Shown here: one piece after another, positions 36,030 to 43,249 of the stretch | How positions within the stretch are numbered: the first letter of the stretch is position 1 | Layout of the letters: every line of letters begins with the position of its first letter | Assembly (NCBI GenBank): GCA_900547555.1 | Contig: URHG01000009.1 | Location: 1 to 64,000 of the forward strand | Reading direction: 5' to 3' | DNA length: 64,000 bases | Source: an uncultured Porphyromonadaceae bacterium | GTDB lineage: Bacteria > Bacteroidota > Bacteroidia > Bacteroidales > UBA11471 | Made by a program: the position numbers and the translations under genes | Notes under the pieces: model-generated | Told to the model about the DNA's origin: nothing | The model's input: only the letters and a program-made list of their open reading frames with translations | Database searches by the model: none

Positions 36030-37097
36030 ATGAATCGTGTGAAAATGGCAGGAGAGGCACATCTCGTTATTATGGCAGGGGGAATCGGCAGTCGTTTTTG
36101 GCCGATGAGTACTCCCGAGGTTCCCAAACAATTTATCGATATTACCGGTTGCGGGCGATCGTTGATACAGCTTACGGCCGACCGTTTCATGTCGGTCGTT
36201 CGTCCCGAAAACATGTGGGTCGTAACCTCGAAACGGTATGAACGTTTGGTGCGGGAACAGCTCCCCGACATACCGGCATCGAATATCCTGCTCGAACCGT
36301 GTATGCGCAATACGGCGCCTTGTATCGCTTATGCCGGTTGGAAAATCAAGTCGAAAAACCCCGATGCGGCGATTGTCGTTACGCCGTCCGACCATATAGT
36401 AACGGATGTTCCCGAATTTCAGCGGGTTATTTCCGAGTCGTTGGATTTTATAAATCAAGATCGGGCTATACTCACACTGGGCATGCGACCTACCCGTCCC
36501 GAGACCGGCTACGGATATATCGCCGCACGGCAAAGCGGGGTGTCGGCCGGAGAAATCCTTCCCGTAGAATCGTTTCGGGAGAAACCTTCGCTCGATGTTG
36601 CGCGACAGTATTTGCAGGCGGGTAATTACTTTTGGAATTCGGGACTTTTTCTTTGGCATGTGCAGACCCTTGAAAAAGCTTTCCGCACCCATTGTCCCGC
36701 GATGGCCGATATATTCGACCGCCTTGCACCTTCGTTTTATACACCCGACGAGCAATCGGCCGTCGATGAGATGTTTCCGCTTTGCGAGAATATATCGGTC
36801 GATTATGCCGTCATGGAAAAGGCTTCGGATATGTATGTCTTTCCGGCCGATTTCGGCTGGTCCGATTTGGGAACATGGGGTTCCTTGCATACCTTGTTGC
36901 CGAGAGACGAGTCCGGCAATGCCTGCGTGGGAGATTCCGTGAAGATGATAGATTCACACCGTTGCATCGTGCATGTCCCGGCGGGAAAACGGGTCGTCGT
37001 GCAGGGGCTCGACGGTTATATCGTAGCCGAGAAAGACGGTACATTGCTGATATGCCGGCTGGAAGACGAACAACATATAAAAGAATACTCAAAGTGA
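36030..37097 (+). CDS. Mannose-1-phosphate guanylyltransferase
   Basis: A protein of 355 residues. The nucleotide-binding signature is VIMAGGIGSRFWPMSTPEVP followed by KQF, and VVTPSDHIVTD, ETGYGYI, FREKP and YFWNSGLFLW are all typical of GDP-mannose pyrophosphorylases. It makes GDP-mannose from GTP and mannose-1-phosphate for glycan or lipopolysaccharide synthesis. A start at 36045 is also possible. A weak TATCTTAG lies at 36010. Because the next gene is a nucleotidyltransferase-kinase fusion 31 bases away, a related sugar such as a heptose phosphate cannot be excluded as the substrate. Confidence 0.88.
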   Translation: MNRVKMAGEAHLVIMAGGIGSRFWPMSTPEVPKQFIDITGCGRSLIQLTADRFMSVVRPENMWVVTSKRYERLVREQLPDIPASNILLEPCMRNTAPCIAYAGWKIKSKNPDAAIVVTPSDHIVTDVPEFQRVISESLDFINQDRAILTLGMRPTRPETGYGYIAARQSGVSAGEILPVESFREKPSLDVARQYLQAGNYFWNSGLFLWHVQTLEKAFRTHCPAMADIFDRLAPSFYTPDEQSAVDEMFPLCENISVDYAVMEKASDMYVFPADFGWSDLGTWGSLHTLLPRDESGNACVGDSVKMIDSHRCIVHVPAGKRVVVQGLDGYIVAEKDGTLLICRLEDEQHIKEYSK

Positions 37098-37128
37098 AAT
37101 CACGAACAGATAATTTATTGACATTAGA

Positions 37129-38265
37129 ATGAAAAAGAAAAAAGTTTTCGTATCGGGTTGTTACGACATGCTGCATAGCGGGCATGTGGCTTTCTTCACA
37201 GAAGCGGCTTCGCATGGCGATTTGTATGTCGGTATAGGTTCCGATAAGACGATCTATGAGCTGAAAGCTCGTAAGACCATCAATACCGAAGCCGAACGCT
37301 TGTATATGGTCAAGGCGCTTCGGGTTGTAAAAGACGCGTGGGTGAATAGCGGCAGCGGATTGCTCGATTTTGAAAAAGAGTTACGGGAACTCAAACCCGA
37401 TATCTTTTTTGTGAATTCCGATGGTGCGACCCCGCTGAAAGAACAGTTATGCAAGGAACTGGGTATAGAATATATGGTGAGCAAGCGTCTCCCTCACGCC
37501 AATCTGCCGGTGCGTTCCACGACCATGTTGCGCAAAGAGTGCCGCATACCTTACCGTATCGATTTGGCCGGCGGTTGGCTCGACCAGCCTTTCGTCAGCT
37601 CTTGTTGCGCCGGCCCCGTATTGACGATTTCTATCGAACCCGAATATGAGTTCAATGACCGGAGCGGAATGTCCACTTCCTCCCGTAAAAAGGCGGTTGA
37701 GCTGTGGCAGACCGATATACCCGAAGGCGATAGGGAGAAATTGGCAAAGACGCTTTTCTGTTTTGAGAATCCTCCCGGAACAAAATATGTCAGCGGCTCT
37801 CAGGATTCGTTGGGTATCGTCATGCCGGGTTTGAACAAGCTCGAATATAACGGCGATTATTGGCCCGAGAAGATAGAAAGCAATACCGATCCCGAATTGT
37901 TGAAATGGATCGAAGAGCGTATATGGCTTTATCCGCTTTATCCCCGGCGTTCGTCATACGATGTGCTGGCCGATACGCATGTAACACCCGAGAATGCCAA
38001 AGCGCTGAGCGATGCTGCCCGGGCTTGCTGGGATGCTGTTGTGGCACGCGATGCACGTGCTTTTGGAGAACAGATGCGAAAAGCATTTGAAGCACAGATA
38101 GCCATGTTCCCCAATATGATGTACGATGATATACAGGTGGAGATCGACCGTCATAAAGATTCGGTCTTGGGCTGGAAACTGAGCGGTGCCGGAGGGGGCG
38201 GATATTTGATATTCGTCAGTGAGCAACCGGTCGAAAAAGCCATTCAGATTCATATTCGCCGGTAA
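37129..38265 (+). CDS. Bifunctional nucleotidylyltransferase / GHMP-type sugar kinase fusion
   Basis: A protein of 378 residues. Residues 1-133 are a HIGH-superfamily nucleotidylyltransferase (VFVSGCYDMLHSGH, HSGH at 16-19), like glycerol-3-phosphate cytidylyltransferase or the C-terminal half of HldE. From about 138 a GHMP kinase-like domain follows: RIDLAGGWLD (143-152) as motif 1, SGMSTSS (179-185) in the place of the ATP-binding loop, SGSQDS (222-227), and SGAGGGGYLIF (352-362) as motif 3. The kinase part is only about 240 residues, against about 340 in HddA-type heptose kinases, so its N-terminal lobe is shortened. The likely job is phosphorylation and activation of a sugar, substrate unknown. 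Confidence 0.82.
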   Translation: MKKKKVFVSGCYDMLHSGHVAFFTEAASHGDLYVGIGSDKTIYELKARKTINTEAERLYMVKALRVVKDAWVNSGSGLLDFEKELRELKPDIFFVNSDGATPLKEQLCKELGIEYMVSKRLPHANLPVRSTTMLRKECRIPYRIDLAGGWLDQPFVSSCCAGPVLTISIEPEYEFNDRSGMSTSSRKKAVELWQTDIPEGDREKLAKTLFCFENPPGTKYVSGSQDSLGIVMPGLNKLEYNGDYWPEKIESNTDPELLKWIEERIWLYPLYPRRSSYDVLADTHVTPENAKALSDAARACWDAVVARDARAFGEQMRKAFEAQIAMFPNMMYDDIQVEIDRHKDSVLGWKLSGAGGGGYLIFVSEQPVEKAIQIHIRR

Positions 38266-38315
38266 GACACATCCTGTTTTCATTCAAGAGGGGGAATCCC
38301 CTTTGTGAAGATAAT

Positions 38316-38356
38316 AATACCCCTTTATGCTTTTTGAGCATAAAGGGGTATTTATT
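38316..38356 (+). terminator. Terminator after the nucleotidyltransferase-kinase gene
   Basis: A 15-bp perfect stem (AATACCCCTTTATGC with GCATAAAGGGGTATT, 7-base loop) is followed by TTATTT. Confidence 0.88.
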
Positions 38357-38503
38357 TGTGAATTGGGCTTATCGATCTGTAATGTTGTGCGTACTCCCGA
38401 GGACGAAGGGGAGAGGTGGAGCGGTGCAAAATGCTACCCATATCGAGATATGGCGACGGCAGTGAGGAATATAGGAAAAGTAAATTCCTAAAAAATGACC
38501 ATA

Positions 38504-38564
38504 AATGTGGATTTTTTGACTAAGGGATAAAAAGTCCACATGATTTTGCCATAGAATCCACATT
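38504..38564. promoter_or_regulatory. Three TCCACAT sites upstream of the pectate lyase promoter
   Basis: ATGTGGA occurs at 38505-38511 and TCCACAT at 38535-38541 and 38557-38563. The outer two are 10-base perfect inverted copies (AATGTGGATT and AATCCACATT). The two direct copies are 22 bases apart, close to two helical turns, as for AraC-type dimers. They lie just upstream of the -7 element at 38582. Operator function is inference. The rest of the 38266-38746 gap holds a terminator and a long leader. Confidence 0.5.
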
Positions 38565-38581
38565 CGATTCTCCCCGGATTC

Positions 38582-38589
38582 TAACTTTG
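38582..38589 (+). promoter_or_regulatory. -7-like element TAACTTTG for the pectate lyase gene
   Basis: TAACTTTG fits TAnnTTTG and has no TTTG -33 box, as expected of an activator-dependent promoter. It leaves a leader of about 155 bases before ATG 38747. Confidence 0.5.
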
Positions 38590-38746
38590 TGAATCGATAT
38601 ATAACCTTACCGCCATGAAATGCATTATGTCTTGTATTCATCGGATAACGTATTTTATCGGGTATATATCTCATCGGAGATGCGTAATGGAGTAAGGAGA
38701 CTGGAATCGGGAATAAAAATAGAGTATATCTTAAAATGAAATTGCT

Positions 38747-40453
38747 ATGAATCGAATCAAATTGAAATCGTTCTTGCGCACGGCAAACGTGGCTCTGTTG
38801 TTGAGCGCGGCCGTTGCCGGTACTGCTCAGGACAAATTGTTGGCTTTCCCCGGTGCCGAAGGCGGCGGGTGTTATGTAACAGGCGGTCGTGGAGGAAAAG
38901 TGTATCATGTTACGACGCTCGAAGACGATGCCCGAAATACGGGATCGCTTCGTTACGCTGTCGAGCAGAAAGGACCCCGTACCATTGTATTCGATGTGGC
39001 CGGAACTATCGAACTTAAAAGCGATCTTGTCATTGTCAATGGTGATGTAACGATTGCCGGACAGACGGCACCCGGAGATGGTATTTGTTTGAAAAATTAT
39101 TGTTTCCACATTAAAACCGATAATGTGATTGTGCGCTACATTCGCAGCCGGTTGGGCGATGATTCCGGGGCTGAGACCGATGCGGCTTGGGCACGTAACC
39201 AAAAGGATATTATTGTCGACCACTGTTCGTTCTCTTGGAGCGTTGACGAGACGGCTTCGTTTTACGGAGTAGAGAATTTTACGATGCAGTGGTGTTACAT
39301 TACCGAGAGCCTTGCCGCCTCTACGCATGTGAAAGGTGCTCACGGGTATGGTGGGCTTTGGGGTGGAAAAAACGCTTCTTACCATCATAATCTGTTAGCG
39401 CATCATTACAGCCGTACACCGAGACTTGTTGGCAATGATGAGTTTCCCGAAGAAATTCTTATCGATATGCGCAACAACGTCATTTATAACTGGGGCCCTG
39501 TATTGGGTTGTTACGGTGGCGGTGGCGGAAGTTATAATTTCGTCAACAACTACTATAAACCGGGACCTGCCACCGATCAAAAGGCTCAGATTGCCGGACG
39601 TATTACCCAAGCCGGGTTTAACACGGAATTTTATACGCACGGAGATTTTTATGTAAGTGGAAATCGTTTCGACTATTCCAGTCCATATCTGGGTTCGAAA
39701 GCTGTAAGTTATGCCAAGGCGACAGATGAGGATAACTATGAGGGACTTCATGTTGATGAAAATGAATTTGTAACGAAAGATGATTATATTTCCTCTCGTG
39801 AATTTCTCGTTAAACCAACTACAACCCACACTGCTGAGATTGCTTATGAAAAGGTACTTTATTATGGCGGTTGCTGCCTTCGACGTGATGCCATCGATGA
39901 GCGTGTGGTGAATGACGTACGTACCGGAGGTTACAGTTATGCAGTAGGAAATCAGGGTTCCAACGGTAGTACGGGCGGTCTGATCGATGCTCCCGAAGAT
40001 GTCGGCGGATACGTGGAATATACGGCTACCGAGCTGGAATTGAGGAATAAGCTCGACAGCGACGGCGACGGTATTCCCGATAATTGGGAAGATATGTACG
40101 GCCTCGACCCCTCCGATCCCAATGATGCATTGGAGATCCATAAATCGGGTTACAGTTGGTTGGAGTATTATCTTAGTACGCTGGTCAATAGTATTACGAA
40201 ACAATGCCAATCTTTGGAATCGGGTATTCCTGTAACGGAGCAAGAAAGTGCCGATGCCGATTGGCAGATTACTTCGGAATCCGTTTCCATAAAAGGGGCG
40301 TCGGCTCTTCGTGCCTACAACCTTTCCGGAGTATCTTGCGATTATGTCGTAGGCGACTATATGTGGCTCGGACGCCTCGATAGAGGGGGCTATGTGGTCG
40401 TTGCCGACATGGGAGACGGGCGCATATTGAGCAAACGCATTGTCAAAAATTGA
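38747..40453 (+). CDS. Secreted pectate lyase (PL1-like) with T9SS-like tail
   Basis: A protein of 568 residues with signal peptide (about 1-27, ending AGTAQ). The start FPGAEGGGCYVTGGRGGKVY and the beta-helix body (IVFDVAGTIEL, DNVIVRYIRSRLGDDSG, DIIVDHCSFSWSVDE) match family-1 pectate lyases. A DSDGDGIPDNWEDMYGLDPS segment near 435-455 is a calcium-binding repeat common before secretion tails. The C-terminal 65 residues (ALRAYNLSGVSCD, then ADMGDGRILSKRIVKN) resemble a T9SS type A tail. It should cleave pectic galacturonan at or near the surface. The next gene starts after 73 bases and probably shares the transcript. Confidence 0.87.
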   Translation: MNRIKLKSFLRTANVALLLSAAVAGTAQDKLLAFPGAEGGGCYVTGGRGGKVYHVTTLEDDARNTGSLRYAVEQKGPRTIVFDVAGTIELKSDLVIVNGDVTIAGQTAPGDGICLKNYCFHIKTDNVIVRYIRSRLGDDSGAETDAAWARNQKDIIVDHCSFSWSVDETASFYGVENFTMQWCYITESLAASTHVKGAHGYGGLWGGKNASYHHNLLAHHYSRTPRLVGNDEFPEEILIDMRNNVIYNWGPVLGCYGGGGGSYNFVNNYYKPGPATDQKAQIAGRITQAGFNTEFYTHGDFYVSGNRFDYSSPYLGSKAVSYAKATDEDNYEGLHVDENEFVTKDDYISSREFLVKPTTTHTAEIAYEKVLYYGGCCLRRDAIDERVVNDVRTGGYSYAVGNQGSNGSTGGLIDAPEDVGGYVEYTATELELRNKLDSDGDGIPDNWEDMYGLDPSDPNDALEIHKSGYSWLEYYLSTLVNSITKQCQSLESGIPVTEQESADADWQITSESVSIKGASALRAYNLSGVSCDYVVGDYMWLGRLDRGGYVVVADMGDGRILSKRIVKN

Positions 40454-40526
40454 GGGTATAAACATTTGATTTGTATATATTACTTTCCTTATTGATACAC
40501 AAAAACACACTTAAAAATTAAATGTT

Positions 40527-42638
40527 ATGAAAAAGATTATTTCTTTTGTCGTGGGGGCGTTGCTGTTATCGACGGCGGCATGGGCCGACTCGCATGAAGC
40601 GACGAACAAAGCTGAATTTACATCGGGACTTCAAACGATGGGTAGGACAATAGGCCAAGCAGATACCATATGGGTTATGGCAAATATTGAAGGAATCCGT
40701 TATTCGTTGGATTCGGCCAGTTGTTATGCAGGAAAACTTTATATTATCGGAAAAGAGATAGAAGAAACCGGCAATTATCCTAAATTATCAATTGAGTTAG
40801 GCATCGATACGTGTGAAGAGAATACGTTCAGTTTGATTTTTGAAAACTTGCAACTTACACGTCGCAGTACAGGAACTTCTCAGATCGTTTCTTGTCGTGT
40901 AAAGCCGGTTTATATGGATACGTTGGCTTTCCGTAATTGCGAATTTACCGATTTCGACCGTTGGCCGTTCCGTTCAGAGTGTCCCGGTGGAGGAATTATG
41001 TGGTTCGAAGTTAGCAATTGTTCTTTCCATGACGCATATGGATCAGCCGAGATGTTCCGTTTTTCAATGCCTGTTTCTCAGGCTTTTATGGTCAACAATA
41101 CATTTTATAATTTGCCCAATATGAAGGCCATTTTTGCTCAAACCCGTGTGAGTGAGGGTTTGGCAGATATACCAGACTTATATTTGTGCTTTGAAAATAA
41201 CAGTGTGTTTATGGCAAATGCTAAAAAAGATGCATTGATTCAAGCGGGTGTATGTGGTATAAGTTCAGAATTTCATATCAACAACAATCTTTTCCTTTAT
41301 CCCGATTGGGTGAATGAAGAGAATCAGGCATTGCCGGAGGGTATTAAACCGGGAATTTTCAGTGGTTCTTACGGTTCTTTATATGCACATAACAATGTCA
41401 TCGAGAATTACGCACCTTGGAGTACAGGCGAGCAACTTGATGAAGAAGGAGAAGGAGAGTGGTTGGATTGTGATACGACCGGAAATATGACGATGGCTGA
41501 GGCCGAATTGGAATGGTCGGATTTTGCTGCCCGGGAAAGCGGAGACTTCTCGGTATGGACGGGAGAAAAGATTTATGAAGCGGGAATAGTTTCTGTTTCA
41601 GGACTTGTAGAGGGTAAATTTATCGGAGCCGAGAGATGGTACACCGATGTTCAGAAAATAAAAGCGTCGTTCTCTTGTGAAGTCGAAGGTTCTCAATCGG
41701 CCAAAGTGAATATAGAACCCCTGAAAGACCAATATTTCATCGGTGATGAAATTACATTGACGGCCGATTGTAACGGACTCAATACATTCGACGGTTGGAG
41801 CGACGGCAATACCGATTTGGAACATAAAATCGTGTTGGAAGGCGATTTGACGATAACAGCCCGATTTACTGAAATCGATTATCTGGCGGCTTGGAATCTC
41901 GATCAACTGACAAAAAATAATGAAGCGCTTACATCACCGGTAGCTGCTAATTATACAAAGAGGACCGGCGATTATACACTTGCTTATGCCGGATTCGACG
42001 GATCGGATTCTTCTTTTGTAAGCACGCGTAACAATAAGTTTTCCAGCCGCGTTTTGGATCTCCGTAATTGTGTCGCTATCAGAGAAAGTTCCGACTTGCT
42101 CGATGTAACCAAAAATCCGGGCTATGTCTATATCAAATTCCCGACCAAAGGTTGTTCCGATATAAAATTCCATGCTGTTGTGGGTACCGACGGTTATTGT
42201 TCCGATAAAATAAACCTCGAATATTCTTTGGACGGATTGAGTTGGACTTCTCTTGCATCGGTTACGATCAAAGAAGCGGCCGATTCCGAGAATCCCGATT
42301 TGATGGGACAAGGATTGTGGTTCCCGCTCGAAGCCGAGCTTCCTGCTGCGCTCGAAGAAAAAGAGTCCGTATGGGTACGTGTGATTGCCGATGTGGAAGC
42401 CGGACGCACGATGACTCCTCCGCAGGCTACGGGCGATGCTGAAATCAATACATATTTCTTGTATGTTGCAGAGATGCGGGTGTCGGCAACGACCGACGGA
42501 TCGGCGATCGAAGAAGTAAAAGCCGATGAACAAATATCGAAAGATGAACCGATTTATGATGTAATGGGTCGTCGGGTCTTCCATGTTGAACCCAACCGTA
42601 TCTATATACAGAAAGGGAAGAAATTTATACAAAAATAA
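40527..42638 (+). CDS. Secreted beta-helix protein with InlB-like repeat and C-terminal tail
   Basis: A protein of 703 residues with signal peptide MKKIISFVVGALLLSTAAWA. Residues about 40-320 form a right-handed beta-helix with asparagine-rich turns (FRNCEFTDFDRW, EVSNCSFHDAYG, MVNNTFYNLPN), similar to DUF5123/DUF4957-type regions next to pectin genes. Around 395-450 is a divergent InlB B-repeat-like unit (LTADCNGLNTFDGWSDGNTD). A jelly-roll-like domain (about 465-640) follows, and a short tail YDVMGRRVFHVEPNRIYIQ ends the protein, typical of exported Bacteroidetes proteins. It has no clear catalytic site and may bind pectin for the lyase upstream. Confidence 0.78.
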   Translation: MKKIISFVVGALLLSTAAWADSHEATNKAEFTSGLQTMGRTIGQADTIWVMANIEGIRYSLDSASCYAGKLYIIGKEIEETGNYPKLSIELGIDTCEENTFSLIFENLQLTRRSTGTSQIVSCRVKPVYMDTLAFRNCEFTDFDRWPFRSECPGGGIMWFEVSNCSFHDAYGSAEMFRFSMPVSQAFMVNNTFYNLPNMKAIFAQTRVSEGLADIPDLYLCFENNSVFMANAKKDALIQAGVCGISSEFHINNNLFLYPDWVNEENQALPEGIKPGIFSGSYGSLYAHNNVIENYAPWSTGEQLDEEGEGEWLDCDTTGNMTMAEAELEWSDFAARESGDFSVWTGEKIYEAGIVSVSGLVEGKFIGAERWYTDVQKIKASFSCEVEGSQSAKVNIEPLKDQYFIGDEITLTADCNGLNTFDGWSDGNTDLEHKIVLEGDLTITARFTEIDYLAAWNLDQLTKNNEALTSPVAANYTKRTGDYTLAYAGFDGSDSSFVSTRNNKFSSRVLDLRNCVAIRESSDLLDVTKNPGYVYIKFPTKGCSDIKFHAVVGTDGYCSDKINLEYSLDGLSWTSLASVTIKEAADSENPDLMGQGLWFPLEAELPAALEEKESVWVRVIADVEAGRTMTPPQATGDAEINTYFLYVAEMRVSATTDGSAIEEVKADEQISKDEPIYDVMGRRVFHVEPNRIYIQKGKKFIQK

Positions 42639-42690
42639 TGATGTGAGTGATTTTTACGATTCATGACTCTTTGATGTAGAGTTTTATGGT

Positions 42691-42725
42691 GGGCGAGCCG
42701 GTTTTATCCGGCTCGCCTTTTTTCT
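42691..42725 (+). terminator. Terminator after the pectin-type gene pair
   Basis: A 10-bp GC-rich stem (GGCGAGCCGG with CCGGCTCGCC, loop TTTTAT) is followed by TTTTTTCTT. Confidence 0.92.
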
Positions 42726-42754
42726 TATTCCGAATCGAGGGTAACGGCCCGTTT

Positions 42755-43200
42755 GTCGTTCCGAACTGAGGCGGGTAGGCCAAGTGTGAAGCGTCTCCTG
42801 TTTTGCCCGAGTGTCATTCCGAACGCATGTGAGGAATCTCTGACTACGATAGTAAGAAGATTTTTCAAGGCAAAGCCTTTCAGTAAGACTGCGATGTCAT
42901 CTCGAACGAAAGAGATTTCTCTCATACAAGATGCTCGTTTATTGAGAGATTCTTCGGTGTTTCATACCTCAGAATGACAATACCCTTTTGGGAAAAGACC
43001 GTCATAACGATAATGTCATTTTGAGCGTATGCAAGGAATCCCTTGTTTTTACGGGAGTGTCATTCCGAATGAATATGAGGAATCTCCTGCAAGAGGTTTG
43101 TTTTTCCTTTGGGATTCTTCACTTCGTTTACACTACATTCAGAATGACATGCGTTTTGCGAGAGATTCTTTCTCCCTACGATCGTCGGAATGACAGCACC
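42755..43200. repeat. Cluster of dispersed palindromic repeats
   Basis: Bases 42755-42843 and 43059-43128 are near copies of 28761-28849 and 28608-28677. Additional GTCATT...GAATGAC half-units lie at 42966-42979, 43015 and 43141-43195. The cluster fills most of the 611-base gap between the beta-helix gene and the regulator. I see no gene in it. Confidence 0.85.
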
Positions 43201-43249
43201 TTTTGTAGAGCGTAGGTCATCGGTCCTATCTCTCTTATATTTTGCGATT

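Noticed and set aside
42755..43200. Possible CRISPR array
   Set aside because: The repeats are irregularly spaced, palindromic and divergent, with no constant spacer length and no cas genes nearby.
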